This document shows, one piece after another, positions 23,634 to 35,794 of a stretch of DNA of 64,000 nucleotides (its first letter is position 1; each line of letters begins with the position of its first letter). Made by a program: the position numbers and the translations under genes. This DNA comes from Pseudozyma flocculosa PF-1 (taxonomy: Eukaryota; Basidiomycota; Ustilaginomycetes; Ustilaginales; Ustilaginaceae). The notes under the pieces are model-generated. The model was not told where the DNA came from, made no database searches, and saw only the letters and a list, made by a program, of their open reading frames with translations. The DNA lies in contig NW_006920875.1 of NCBI RefSeq assembly GCF_000417875.1, forward strand, positions 102,538-166,537, written 5' to 3'.

Positions 23634-25027
23634 ATGGACGAGATTCGCAAGATTCCGCCCGTCACCCGGTCCCTTTTGGGCGCCACCGGCCTCGTCACTA
23701 TCCCCTGCCTCCTCGCCATCATGACGCCCTACAAGATCATGCTCAGCTGGCCCCTCGTCACGCGCAGGTACGAGATATACCGCATCCTCACCTCCTTCTT
23801 CTTTGGCGGACAGGGCCTCGCCTTTCTCTTCGACTCGTTCCTCCTCTTGTGAGTCCCTCGGCATTGCCTCCCCTCCAATCTCGATCCTGTCTCGCCCTGT
23901 CTGACCTGTCTGTCCCTGTCCTCGCCCTGCACTGCAGCCGCAACTCTTCGGATCTCGAGCTATCGCATTTTGCGCGTCGCACCGCCGACTATGCATGGAG
24001 CCTGATCGTCATGGGCGCCGCCATCCTCGCCACAAATTACCCGCTCCAGTCGCCCGTCCTCTTCAGCCCCATGCTCAACGCCCTCACCTACCTCTGGTCG
24101 CGCACCAACCCGGACGGTCGCGTCTCGTTCTTCGGATTCATCACCATCCCTGCACCCTGGCTGCCGTACGCCTACCTCTTCCTCGACCTCGTCCGCGGCG
24201 GACCTTCGCTGATGATTCAGTCGGGCACCGGCATCATCTCGGCGCACCTTTACTGGCTCCTTGCCGAGATCTGGCCGGCCACCAATGGAGGCCGCGGACC
24301 CCGGCTCCTCGAAACGCCCGCGCTGCTGCGCCGACTCCTTCCGGACAGCCAGGATCCTAGCATGGCAGGGCAGAACATTGGCGACCGTCAGGGCAGGCGC
24401 ACCGGCGCCGGCACAGCCTGGAACGCTGCAACGAGGGGAAATCGGCTCGGAGACGGTGTCGCAAGACAGCAGGGGCCCGGTCTCTGGACCTCGATCCGTA
24501 GATCAATTCCTTCGCCGGGCTGGAACGGTCTCGGCATCTGGAGGAGGCCGAGGGACACTTCTGCCAGAGCTGGTACAGGACCGGACCGCGAGGCGATGCT
24601 GGCGGCCGCGGAACGGAGACTGCGTGCGCAGCAAGCCAACTCAATCGTCGGCCGCAACCTCTCTTCGTCCTTGTCCTCGGCCTCCACCGCGCAGGTGCCT
24701 CGACCGCAACCGGCGGGGTCCAACGCAGATGCCACCTCGTCGAGCTCGGTCAATGCTCGCGCCTCGAACCCATCCGCTTCTGCCGCGGTGAGGCGGACAG
24801 CAGCAGCGTCCGGCCAGGGCAACGTCATCGGCTTTGGACAGCTGCGAGACAGCAGCGCAAAGCCAGAGGACGGCGAAGAGGACCATTCGAGCTCGGGAGG
24901 AAGGGTGGCGGAAAAGCGACGAAAGGCGCCCACGCCGGACTCGTCGTCGGAAGAGGAGAGGCGCCAGCAGCAGGCGGCGCAGCAGCGCCACCAGTGGGGC
25001 GCCGCCGGCAGGAAGCTGGGCGAGTGA
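23634..25027 (+). CDS. Derlin family ER membrane protein with a long C-terminal tail
   Basis: Exons 23634..23848 and 23938..25027 with an 89-nt intron give 434 residues. Derlins are rhomboid pseudoproteases of the ER that help retrotranslocate misfolded proteins (ERAD) with Cdc48. The N-terminus MDEIRKIPPVTRSLLGATGL and YEIYRILTSFFFGGQGLAF are derlin hallmarks. Further membrane segments are YAWSLIVMGAAILATNYPL, FFGFITIPAPWLPYAYLFLD and GTGIISAHLYWLLAEIWP. The Trp-Arg pair of the first loop is Tyr-Arg here. After about residue 240 comes a ~190-residue Ser/Arg-rich, probably cytosolic tail. Yeast Dfm1 also has a long tail that recruits Cdc48, but I cannot find a convincing SHP box; GNVIGFGQLRDSS is only a weak candidate. 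DER1 versus DFM1 type is left open. Confidence 0.9.
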
Positions 25028-25548
25028 CCCATTCCTCGGGAGAGTCTGCAAGATGTCAGCTGCATGTACCTATGATTGTCCGAGCCCGACGGCTGTTGAA
25101 GCGTGTGGCTCCGTCACCTGATGCATCCAGATGGCTGGCCCGTCGGTCGATACCACGCTGCCACAGGACCGCACCGTGCCTCCCCCGCATGTCGAGAAGA
25201 AAGAGGGTCCTGTTCCGAAGCCCGAGGCCGTCGCCGACGCCTCGGAATTTTTTTTCCACAGAAGCCGACCTCGGTGCCTTTTCCCCTAGTCGAACCTTTA
25301 GCCCCTGCCATACCTTGCTCGTCCACCCACCCTCACCTTCATCATATAGTCCTTCGCACCCCTCTAGAGACCGACGTTAGTCGATCTCAACCGACCGTCC
25401 TCGCTCCTCGTCGAGTCCAGCGCCCGACTCTTCGCCTTCGCTCGGACTTACCGGCTTGCCAGCTCGGTAGCGCCCTCGATCCGGCCCACTTGACATATCG
25501 CTCCGAGCCAGGAGGTCAGCAGGAAAAGGTGCCGAGCCACGACCCGCC
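25028..25548. other. Intergenic region upstream of the methyltransferase gene
   Basis: These 521 bp hold the derlin 3' end and the promoter of the next gene, with GGAATTTTTTTTCC at about 25244-25257. No gene was seen. Confidence 0.5.
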
Positions 25549-27850
25549 ATGCTTCCGGACCCCTTCGCTCATGCTCGGCCCAATTGGTCGCCGGGCCCGT
25601 CCTCGGCCGACGACGATCGAAAAGCCGCCGACGGCAGCTCGAACCACCTCGGCAGGGCACCGCTGGCGGCCACGGCGCCCATCCTGCGGTGCTACGAGGA
25701 GGCCGTACAAGAGCCGGTGGTCGAATGCGGCAACCTTGACAGCCTCTACTCGCATGCGCAGCTGGAGGACAGCGACAGGTCTGAGGCGCGAGTGCTTCGC
25801 GAGGACTTCTGCAGCACGGGTGAGCGGTAGGCAGAGGCGCGGCGGACGACGACGAAGCCTAAAAAGGCTGGACTGACTGACACGTCTCTGTCTTGCTGGT
25901 CGCGATCTCCGTCTCTTCTCTGTACACTGCCTCCAGCCATCGTTGCATCGACCTGGCTAGCGCTCGACCCGCGCAACCGGTCGCAGGGCGTCGACATCGA
26001 CTATGATGCCCTCGCACACACGCACCAGAGGCTCGGCGCCGACAAGGTCATCCTGCTTCAGAGCCCCAAGTTTGCCAAGCAGGCGGGCTCCACCGCCGAG
26101 GGAACTCGAAAGATCGAGCTGGAGCCATCTCCAGGTCAAGGCACCGATGCTGCAGCCTCCTCTTCTGCGAACGGCGAGGCGGACGCAACGACAGACCTGC
26201 CGCCGACCGGCTCGAGTACCTGGGCGCCCGGAGCTGCCACCGAGCGATTCGACCGGAAGCTCGCCAAGAAGCTCGAGAAGGAGGCCAAGAAGCTGGCCAA
26301 GAAGGCAAAGGACCCATCAACCTCTACCGCCGCTTCGAGGGCGCCAAGGCCGCGGATGACGCTGCTCCACAGCGACGTGCTCGACCTCCCGGTGCCCGCG
26401 CCAGGTGCGGAGCAGTCGAGCGATGCTGGAAGCATGGCGCTGGATCCGCCAGACATCATCGCCTCGCTCAACTACGCCATGGCTTACTTTCACGACCGCG
26501 CCACGCTCCTCGCCTACTTGCGGATGGCGCTGCGTACGCTGCGGCCCAAGACGGGCGTGTTCATCACCGACATGTTTGCTGGCCCGTCGACGGGCGAGAG
26601 GTACGAGGACCAAGACGAGCTGTGGTCCCGATTTCGCGACGAGATCGGTTTCGGACGGGGCGGCGGCGACGGGCAGAAGCAGGTGGTCCTAAAGGCCGAT
26701 CGGACCAAGCCGAGGGCAGCCAAGACGTCGAGCGCCGTCGGCGTCGGCGGCGGTCCGGCACGGACCGGAGCAGGACGAGCCGCACCGCTCGACGACGATG
26801 ACGACGACGACAACGAGGCTGAGAAGGTGCTGGAAGTGATGGCCCCCTCGAAACCCCAAGACATCGGCACGCGGGCAGAGTGGCCTCGAGGCAAGCTCAA
26901 GATGGTGCGGACGGGCTCGGCTCACGGCGGGTTCGAGTACTGGAGGGAAGACGGCCCGGTGGATCTGCTCACGAATCGATTCCGGATGAGCCTGAGCTTC
27001 CGCTTTAGCGATGGTGAGTAGTCGACTTGCCGAGGTCGCAGGATTCGAAACGACCGAGCGTCCGGGATTGAGCGAAGAATTAGAGCTGAACCTGTATCCA
27101 CTTACTACGCCATCTGTCTCGATCAGGCTCGTGGTGCAGAGACGTCTTCTCATACGGCTTCCGTATCTGGTCTCTGAGAGAGGTGAGTGCACTGCAGTAC
27201 GATCAGCCGGGTCTCGAGCCGCTCTCGACGGTGCCCCTCGGACCGCCTGAGCTGACGAGCGTCATCTGCCGTATCATCGTCGCTGCTGCCCTCCCACCCT
27301 TTGCGACTTCAGCTAACCGAGGCCATGGAAGAGGTGGGCTTTGTCCGGGTCAAGGTCTTTGCTCTTCCGAGCAACGTGGTCGAGGAAGGCGATGCAGGCT
27401 CGAGCGAGGATAATACCGACTCTGCACCTTCCTGCCCCACCTCGCCGACGCTCGAACCCAACGGCGGCCACACGGGCGGCACGGTCAACGACGATCAGGG
27501 ACTCGAAGGCATGGCAAACCTCCTGCGAAAGACGGAGAAAGCCGAAAGGAACAAGACCTTCTACCGGGGCCTCGAGAGGGGCGAAAAGCTCTTCTCTGAA
27601 CACTCTTTCGGAGGTGAGTCCGGTCCTCGGCCAGATCGACGCATGGTGCACCAGGGCCGCTTCGGCTGTCTACGCCCAAAGTTGGCTTTCCGAGGCGTGC
27701 ATGTCTTGCTCGGTCTACTGCTGCCTCTTCGCGAGCTGACCCTGAGGCGCATGCGTTGTTTTTGTCACCACGCATACGTGCATGATATGGCTCTCTCGCC
27801 GTCCGCTTCTTTTCTCCGCTTCAGCCTACATCGTCGCATGTGCTCCGTGA
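25549..27850 (+). CDS. SAM-dependent methyltransferase domain protein
   Basis: Five exons, 25549..25819, 25937..27013, 27127..27182, 27313..27613 and 27825..27850, all joining in frame, give 576 residues. The SAM-binding motif I is formed over intron 1: ARVLREDFCSTAIVASTWLA, followed by an acidic ribose-binding motif GVDIDYDAL. A long Lys/Ala-rich linker (KKLEKEAKKLAKKAK) is followed by motif II/III-like LHSDVLDLPV, ASLNYAMAYFHDRATLLAYL and TGVFITDMFAGPSTGERY. Exons 2-4 give RMSLSFRFSDGSWCRDVFSY and RIWSLRELTEAMEEVGFVRV, the usual C-terminal strands. The last exon encodes only AYIVACAP. An Asp run (eight D) lies near residue 385. The substrate is unknown; class I methyltransferase fold is inferred from motif order. 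Confidence 0.82.
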
Positions 27851-29391
27851 GCACTTGGACTGCTCCGATAGGGTCCCAACAAGCTTTTCCCACACTGTTG
27901 TCTTCTGTCGATCCCAGTCGCGCGGCCCCCGCTCGGTCCTCTTCGGGGCGTCTGGCCAAATGGCAGGCTAGGACAGCCACGAGGCCGAGATTTGCAAGGG
28001 CGGTCCCCTCAAGCTCGGTCCAGGTCAAGGCTTATCAGAGAGGCTCCGAGCATCCACCACCTGGCCCTGTCAGCTCCGGCGTAGACCGCTTCCGCGAAAG
28101 GCTGCTCCGGCACCACACCGCACCGCACCGCACCGCACCGCACAGCCCGAGACCAAGCGAGCTAAACAAGCAGCGAGGCAAGCCGTCGGCGGTCTGGCGT
28201 GGGCACAAGCGCATGCAGCCAGCCGTCGGCGGTGCCCGCCAAGGCCCGGCGAAGCCGAACCTTGTTCCGGCCCCTGCAGTGTGTCGGGGCCCAAGCAACG
28301 TACATACGTACGGCGTGGCCGCTGCAGGCAAGCGATCCCGGCCGGCCTGCCTGCTCCCCACCTCGAGATCCGGGCCTATGCATGCAGGTCCCAAGCTGTC
28401 GACGCCAACTCGGTCCGCCTTCCAGCGCGCCTTCCTTTTACCGGTAATAAAACCCCTTCATCAAATTTTAACCTCTCAGCCCTGTCCACGGCGCCCGACG
28501 GACGGACGTCGTTGAACTTCCCAGCTTGGTCGCAAAGCCCCCTCGTTGGAGAAGCTGTGCCCCGCCTTGCGCCGTCTATCCACCGGCCTGGCTCAGGGGC
28601 AGGCGCGGCCACTCCGATGACCACGAGCACATCGTTCTCTCTGCTTCATTGTCATGCTATACCACGGCTGTGGGCGTAGAGGACGACACCCACCAGGCAC
28701 TCCAACCCCCCCACCACGATAGGAGCCACCGCCTCCATTGTCGGCGGTGATCCGAGCTCAGGTTGGGGGGCAGGGTGTGCACGCAGTAGTGCCCGCAAAG
28801 CTCATCACGCGCTGGGGGTTTCGGGACCTGCCGACGGGACCGCATAGCCTTCCGAGTTTCCCACAGCCAGCAGGCCGAGCAGGGCCTTGGAATGTCTCGC
28901 CGAGGCGCAACAGGTAGGCAAGGGAATTGCCGCGGAAGGGCTAGCTAGGATACTACTGCGCTGGTGGCGACCCGGCTACGCCCTATCGAGACAAAGCAGG
29001 CTAGGGTGCAGGCAGGCAGGCAGCCGCTTGGTAGCTCGGATTGCGACCGACCGGTCCCCTGGGCCGCGAGGTGGGCCGGTCCAGTCTAGGCATGTGCATC
29101 GTTGCCTGAATGGCCTGGCTTCTCCTCCTCACCCACCTTCCGAGCCGGAATCACGGCCAGCGACTCAATGAGGCCGGCCCATGACCGTATGCCAGAGAAC
29201 AAGGCGGCACGGTCAGCTCCCTCTCTCTGGCTTTGAAAGCCGGTGAGTGGCGGAGCGGGTGGCGGCCCAGCCTACTTAAGGGGATGCCTCGATGTGTGTC
29301 CTTTCCCCGTCCTTGTCTCCCTCCATCCGACCAGACGGCTTTGCCATACAGCACGCCCTGTCTCTCTTGCCGTCGATCTCACCCGCACACC
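27851..29391. other. Long intergenic region upstream of the multicopper oxidase
   Basis: These 1.54 kb hold a CACCG pentamer tract at about 28116-28141, a CGTACATACGTACG segment at 28299-28313 and repeated GCAGGCAGG units near 29010. No gene was recognised. The last few hundred bases are the oxidase promoter; CTACTTAAGG at about 29273 is a weak TATA-like element. Confidence 0.5.
28116..28141. repeat. (CACCG)n pentamer tract
   Basis: Five tandem CACCG units. Related short pentamer tracts occur at 668-700, 35366-35391 and 61125-61142. Confidence 0.75.
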
Positions 29392-31981
29392 ATGAGGTCC
29401 ACGATTTCCGTTCTCTCCGTCGTGCTCCTTCTGGGCCTAGCTCTTTGCGGCACGAGCCATGCAAGGCCGGCCACCGCCCCGCAGTCAAAGCCGCTCGTCG
29501 CCCAGCTCCAGGTCAAGGCGTCCGGTGCACACCTCAAGCAGCTGGAGCAGAACGACCCCGACTCTGCTCCCAACCCCGTCGCGAGCCTGGAAGAGGGCCT
29601 CGGAAAGGTGCTCAACGCGAGCTACGTCTCCGTGGTGCAGGGCCCCGGCGGCGAGGGACGCTTTGCGGGAGGACCGAAGACGCACCACTTTGACTGGAAC
29701 ATCCACTATGCTGACGGAGCGCCAGATGGCTACGCGGTGAGTCTCAAGGGGGGAACTCAGCTACAGAGAGCCATCGCTGCCGACGATGCAGGCCACGCCA
29801 CCGAGGCAAATCTCTGAGCTGACGGCCCCGGAAACGACGCGATCAACCCCTTGCTCGCCCCGCCTGCTCCCTCAACCTCAACAGAAACGGCAGATCATGA
29901 TCAACGGCCAAGCTCCTGGACCGACGATCGAGTGCAACGAGGGCGACGAGATCGTCGTCATGGTTCACAACCACCTCGACGTCGGCACCGGCATCCACTG
30001 GCACGGCATGTTCCAGAACTCGACGCCCTACATGGACGGCATCCCGGGCTTCACACAGTGTCCCATCCCGGCGGGAGGCAGCTTCGAGTACCGCTTCCGC
30101 GTCCAGGGCCAGTTTGGCACTTACTGGTACCACTCGCACGAGGCGGTGCAGTACACCGACGGCCTCTACGGACCCCTGATCGTCCACTCGCCCAACGACC
30201 CGTATCAGCAGGGCCGCGACTACGACGACGAGATCATCATCCTCCTGGCCGACAACTACCACGACTACGCCGACAAGATCGTTCGCGAGATGCTGTCGCC
30301 TGCAGGCTACAAGGGAACGCCAGCGGCGCCGAGCCCACAGAGCGCCCTGATCAATGGCCGCGGCGTGTTCAAGTGAGTGTCGGCGCGCGTGTCTCTGTCG
30401 GTCGCTTTCATGGTATGCCGTGGCATTGCCGCTGACGGCGCTTCGATGACTCCGTCCCACTTCGTCTGCGGCCGGGCCTTGGGTGTTGACGCGACCTCAC
30501 AGCTGCTCCATGGCCGAGCACAAGTCACGCTGCGCCGATCTCAAGACTCCGACCAGGTCTGTGGTGCCGGGAAAGACGTACAGGCTGCGAATCATCAACG
30601 GAGGTGAGCAGGACGCCGGGCGCGACACGCGGCATTTGCCGCCAGTCAGCGCTGAAATTGACGCTCTTCTCGTACCGACCCGACCTGACCCGTTCCGCTC
30701 CTCCTCATTCGCACGCAGGCTCCCATGCTTTCAACTACGTCTCGATCGATGGCCACATGCTGGACGTGATTGCCGCCGATGGCACGCCCATCTTCAAGCA
30801 GTCGGTGCACCGCATCCCGCTCCACAACGGCCAGCGCTACGACGCCCTGGTCACGATGGACGTCGGCGAGCCTGGAGAGTGAGTGTTGGCTGGGGCTCGC
30901 CTGGCTCGGAGTGTCTTCGACGACGGTGCTGAGGAACAGCGCCGCCTCTGTCGCTCCTCGCCTCGCCACAGCTCGTTCCTGCTGCGCTCCTTCATCGAGA
31001 CGTCGTGCTTCGCGGTGGTCGACCCGGCGCTCGACCCCACGGCCAACCTCACGCTGCAGTACCAGTTCTTCCCCGAAGAGCCCGTCAGTTCGCCGGTGCC
31101 CCGCGACTGGAGCGACATGAACAACAGCAACAACACCGGCTGCGTCGACTTCTCGTGAGTGCGCGCCCCCTTGCGGCAACGATGCGCCGCAACTCTGCTG
31201 ACCACGGCCCTTGCTCCTGACACGCCTTGGACTTGACATGCAAACAGCGACGACCTGCTGACGCCGTTGATCCCGCAGACCGTGCCCGAGAACAAGAATC
31301 CCGACGGGGTAGGTGGCTGAGCAGTGCTCGTTCGCTTGCATTCAGGCCGTGTGCCATGCCGGCCGACGAGTGCGTGGATACTGACCTGCCCGATCTTCGC
31401 TTCGCTCCCTCAAATAGGTTGGCAAGTTCATCACCGGCTTCGGATTCATGAACATCAGCTCCACACAGAGGGTCGGTCGCTTCTTCGTCAACGGCACCTC
31501 GTACGTCAACTACATCAACCGTCCGTTCCTCGAGTCGGTCCACCGCGGCGGCGCGATCAACCCCGCCCAGATCACGAGCATGACCTTCAACGACGACGTA
31601 TGGGTGGCCGACATTATCCTGGTCAACACCGACGTGATCGACCACCCTTACCACCTCCACGGCGTCGAGAGCCACATCATCGGCCGCGGCAGCGGCAACC
31701 TCACCGTCGAGGAGTGGAAGACCAAGAGCTTCAACACCATCAACCCTCCGCGCCGCGACACGATCGTGGTGCCGCAAAAGACGTGGGCGGTGCTGCGCGT
31801 CTTCTCCGACAACCCGGGCGTTTGGGCCATGCACTGCCACATCGCCTTCCACCTTGCCGGCGGCTTCATGGGGGCCGTCGTCATCCACCCCGAAGCCATC
31901 AAGCAGCTGCCCTACCCGAGCTCGGTCCTGGACCTCTGCCCGACCGACGCGGCATCGCTGAACACGATCGAGGTCCCCTGA
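29392..31981 (+). CDS. Secreted multicopper oxidase (laccase-like)
   Basis: Seven exons (29392..29736, 29885..30372, 30503..30603, 30719..30878, 30972..31154, 31248..31308, 31418..31981) give 633 residues. Multicopper oxidases oxidise phenols or metal ions and reduce oxygen to water. A signal peptide is clear: MRSTISVLSVVLLLGLALCG, with likely cleavage after THA-like GTSHA. The four copper motifs are present: HWHGMFQ, WYHSHE, HPYHLHG and HCHIAFHLAGGF. The residue ten after the T1 cysteine is Phe, associated in laccases with high redox potential. About 75 extra residues lie between signal peptide and first cupredoxin domain (FDWNIHYADG). No membrane anchor is seen, so a Fet3-type ferroxidase is unlikely; laccase versus other phenol oxidase is open. 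All six introns use gt-ag and keep phase. Confidence 0.93.
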
Positions 31982-32456
31982 TGGACGATCGCGCGAGGCT
32001 CGTCGCCGAAGACGGCCTCGGCACCTAGCCATACATGACCGCGACCAGGTCACCGAACGGACGCTTCCTCTTTCTCGCTGCACTTCGACTCAGCAACCCA
32101 AGAATGCCCGCTGTGACCCGACCATACACGCCTCGCCAAGATGTACCTCAGTAGTAAAAGCTGCGCCGCGCGACTTTCTGCGCCGAATGACGAGGTCGAT
32201 TCAGCTCCTGTCAGTTGGTCAGATAGGCGGCTGCGCTGCAGAGAAGTGACCTTGGCCTAGAGCTGTGCGGCGCGATGACAAGTTTTCCGGCCCGGGTCGC
32301 TTTGTCAAGGTGCCTTCCAGGGGGCTTGATATTACAGGTTAAAAAGTGAGAAGGCCCCGATCCGGGGAGGGATATCACAAGGAGACAGGAAACGAACGAA
32401 CGCAAGGGCCAGGGCTGTCCGATGCGGGGCCAGGGAGGAGGACGAGGGAAGGCCGC
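31982..32456. other. Convergent 3' region
   Basis: These 475 bp lie between the oxidase and ammonium transporter stops. No gene or repeat was seen. Confidence 0.5.
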
Positions 32457-34008
32457 TCAGTCGCTGAGATGCTCGCGGAACTCCTTTTCGCTCTGGGCGG
32501 GCGAGATGTGCTTGACGCTGCTCGAGACCAAGTCGGCCTCGGCGTGGTGGCCCGCGGGCAGGTCGACGGGGAGGGGGATGTAGTAGGCCTCCTCTCCGAC
32601 CTGGGCGAGGTCGATGCCGAGCGTCTCGTCGTCCTCGCTGGAGCGGAAGTGGCAGTAGGGGATGCGGTCGATGACAAAGAGGAGGATGAGGCTGACGGCA
32701 AACGACCAACCGAAGCCGGCGGCCGAGTCGGCGAGCTGCTTGGCAATGGCGATCCACTCGTGGTTGATGAAGCCGAGCGGGGCCTGGGTGGATCCGTCAA
32801 ACGAGGCGACGCGGCTGTCGGCGAAAAAGGCCGTGAGGAGGTTGCCGACGATGCCGCCGATGCCGTGGGCGGCAAAGATGTCGAGGGCGTCGTCGTAGCC
32901 CAGCAGGTTCTTGAGGCCCGTGGCAAAGTTGCACGCGGTGCCGCCGACGACGCCAAAGGCGACGGCGGCGGGCGTGCCGACGTAGCCCGAGGCCGGCGTG
33001 ATGGCGACCAGGCCCGAGATGGCGCCCGAGCAGAAGCCGACGGCGGACCACTTGCGCTCCAGGCGCCAGTCCCAGAACATCCAGGTCAGACCGCCGACCG
33101 AGGCGCTGATCTGGGTCACCATCATGGCCTGGACGGCGCGCAGGTTGGCGCCGAGGGCCGAGCCGCCGTTGAAGCCGAACCAGCCAAACCAGATAAAGAC
33201 GGTGCCGAGCACGACGTAGCTGACGTTGTGCGGGCGGTAGGCGAGGGCCTCGGTGCCGTAGCCCTTGCGCTTTCCGAGGAACATCGAGATGGCGAGGGCG
33301 GCGGTGCCCGAAGAGATGTGGACGGGCGTGCCGCCGGCAAAGTCGAGTCCGCCCATCTTGCTCGACCAGCCGCGTCCGACGTTCCAGGTCCAGTAGGCGA
33401 TGGGGTTGTAGACGAGCGTCGTCCAGCAAAAGGCGAAGAGCATCACGGGACCGAGGCGGGCGCGGTCGGCGAAGGCGCCGCACGCGATCACGACGGTGAT
33501 GGCGGCAAACATGAGCTGGAAGATGCAGTAGAGGAGCTGCGGCACCACGGCACCGCCCGTCGAGGGACCCATGTCGACGTTGATCAGGCCAAAGTTGTCG
33601 AGGTTCTGCGCGCGTCGAGGATGGCGAGAGGCGACGAGGAGGGTCAGCAGCGGTCCCACGAGGGCGAGGGCGAGGGCGAGTGGGCACGCGACGCAACGCA
33701 TGACTACTCACGCCGATAAAGGGGTTGTCGGTGCCCGTGGAAAAGGCGAGCGAGAAGCCCCAGAAGAACCATTCAAACGACACAATGGCCAGGAGCACCA
33801 TCGACATCCAGAGCATGCTGAGGGCCGACTTTTTCCGGAGGAGGCCCGAGTAGAAGAAGCCGAGGCCGGGGATCATGATAAAGACGAGGCCCGTGGCGAC
33901 AATGATCCACGCCATGTCGCCGAGGTTGTAGATGATGTCGGTCGCCTCGCCATCGACGATGGCCTGCGTCACCAGGTTGTGCTCTGGCGTGTAGGTCGAG
34001 TTGACCAT
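32457..34008 (-). CDS. MEP/AMT family ammonium transporter
   Basis: Exons 34008..33712 and 33605..32457 with a 106-nt intron give 481 residues. It imports ammonium across the plasma membrane; high-affinity members (Mep2 type) also signal filamentous growth in some fungi. About eleven membrane helices are visible, from DMAWIIVATGLVFIMIPGLG to FAVSLILLFVIDRIPYC. The two pore histidines are in VHISSGTAALAISMF and FAAHGIGGIVGNLL. Other family segments are GLGFFYSGLLRKKSALSML, WTWNVGRGWSSKMGGLDFAG and WFGFNGGSALGANLRA. The N-terminus has an NST glycosylation site. The C-terminal tail is ~50 residues. The upstream 1.8 kb carries a cluster of GATA sites, consistent with nitrogen control. Mep2 type is likely but not proven. 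Confidence 0.95.
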
Positions 34009-34238
34009 GATGGGCGGCGCGCTAGCGGGGGGTTGATTGGCCGTGGGTCGATGCCAGAGGGGACAAAGGGCGGGTGTCCGATAGGTGGAAGATCGTGACG
34101 GCCGGGGTGGCCAGGAGAGGTGCTATGGGCCAGCGAGCGAGGGCGCAGCGACGAGGCGCGAGTGCGATCAAGGGAAGGTTGGTTGGGATGACGGGGGAGG
34201 GAAGGCAAGAGGTAGAGGGGAAAGATATGGCGTGGGTC

Positions 34239-34245
34239 CTTTTAT
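34239..34245 (-). promoter_or_regulatory. TATA-like element of the ammonium transporter
   Basis: ATAAAAG on the minus strand, about 230 bp upstream of the start at 34008 and just downstream of the first GATA site. Confidence 0.35.
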
Positions 34246-34254
34246 GGTCTGGGC

Positions 34255-35794
34255 GATAAGGCCAGAGGGGCAACCCCACCATGACCGGATGAGGGGGGAC
34301 CGGGCCCCCCGTCCGATGAAGTCGCGGAAGGTGAGGCCGAGAGCGGCCGGTAGCGCTCTGTCTGCCGCAACGGCAAGCTAGGCAAGGGGTTGTCAGAGCG
34401 ATCCGATCCTTGCCGGTCCGTTATCAGCTGTTAGCATGGCCCACGCACCACACAAGGGGTTCGCATACGCATCGCGATTCCTCTGAGCTCTGACTACTCT
34501 GACAACAGATTCCCTTCGAGTCGGCAGGCAAGCAAGCTTCTTGGCAACCTTTGAGCCGAACGGGAGCGGGCAGGGGCGCTGTCTCAACGCCCGCTATCTC
34601 TCTCTGAGCCGTCCCCACGCTCGGCCTCGTGGTTCATCTTGGCTGGCTGCTTGCTTGGCTTACGCTCCGTCTCTTTCCGGGACGTTATCGCTGCGCAGGC
34701 GAACGTCGGTGTTCCTGACTCTGGGTTCGGGTACGGCGGCGGCGGCGGGGCTCGTGGTCTTTGATGCGGGGATCCCTCTAGGCAGGCAGAAGGCGGGCGC
34801 AGGGCGAGAGAGGGGAGGATCGGCAGACAGCGTCGAGATGCGCTTTTGAGGTGGCCGCGTGCCATCCGAGCAGAGATAAGCACGTCGAGATTAGGTCCGC
34901 AGCACGCGGGCCCGCACCCGCACCCGCACCCGCACCCTCACTTCTATCTCTGATCGCCGCTGACCGCCATCCACCGCCCACACGGCAAAGCGCGAAGGAT
35001 GCCATCCCTGACTCTAGCTACCGGTAGCATAAGCAAGCCACTCACTCGACAGCCTCTACTCCTGCCAGGTCGCACTGAATAGGTTGATGCAGCACGTCCA
35101 TTCATCACAGCTCTAACCCCATCAACCGTGTGGCGTCTTGCATCCTTGCTTGCCACCTTAAGGCAGGGGGAGGAGCGACGAACCGCTCCGTCAGCAGCTC
35201 GCACCGCCTCTTTCGGTCAGCAACGAAGAGGACGGAGCGGGGGTTGCCACGAAAATGGACCCCAAGGCGTTCGGGCCATCGTGACGTCCGAGAGATAAGC
35301 GGTGCTGCACCGGAGAGCGGCCTAGTACCGTACGTAGCCACAGGGCCTGGGTTTGGCGATCCGCTCACCGTACCGTACCGTGCCGTGCCGTGAGTTGAGG
35401 TGATGCAGGGCAGCGAGATAAGGCGTCGAGCGAGCCCGATAAGAGCTGAAAAGTCGACTCGGCCACACAGACACGCTCTCGCTCGCGTCCGACGAAAGAC
35501 CCAACGTCTATCTGCGCCGTGGACGCCAACACTTCGTTCTGGCGTAGATGGATCGAGGCTGAGCCAAGATCGGCATGTGGTGAGGTCTTGGCAGGTGATC
35601 ACAACGCATCGTGTATAGCACCACCACAGGCATCCTAGCCTCGCTCATGATGGTCCTGTCTTGTGCGGGGAAAGGAGAGATGGCAGGTGGTTTTCCAGCG
35701 TGGCAGCGAGGCAAGCCGGTCAGGGCAGGCCTGGCTATCCGACCAATCACAACGTGCCGATAAATCACCCACGTCGACCGACCCTGCGTTATCT
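34255..35794. promoter_or_regulatory. Cluster of eight GATA-factor-type sites
   Basis: GATAAG at 34255, TTATC at 34421, AGATAAG at 34874, 35293 and 35416, CGATAAG at 35437, GATAAA at 35759 and TTATCT at 35789. Fungal nitrogen GATA factors (AreA/Nit2/Gln3 type) bind HGATAR, and ammonium transporters are standard targets. Density is about 3-4 times my composition-based estimate. Function is inferred. Confidence 0.5.
35366..35391. repeat. (ACCGT)n pentamer tract
   Basis: Tandem ACCGT units shading into GCCGT, in the ammonium transporter upstream region. Confidence 0.7.

Noticed and set aside
24820..24850. SHP (Cdc48-binding) box in the derlin tail
   Set aside because: GNVIGFGQLRDSS lacks the usual FxGxGxxL spacing.
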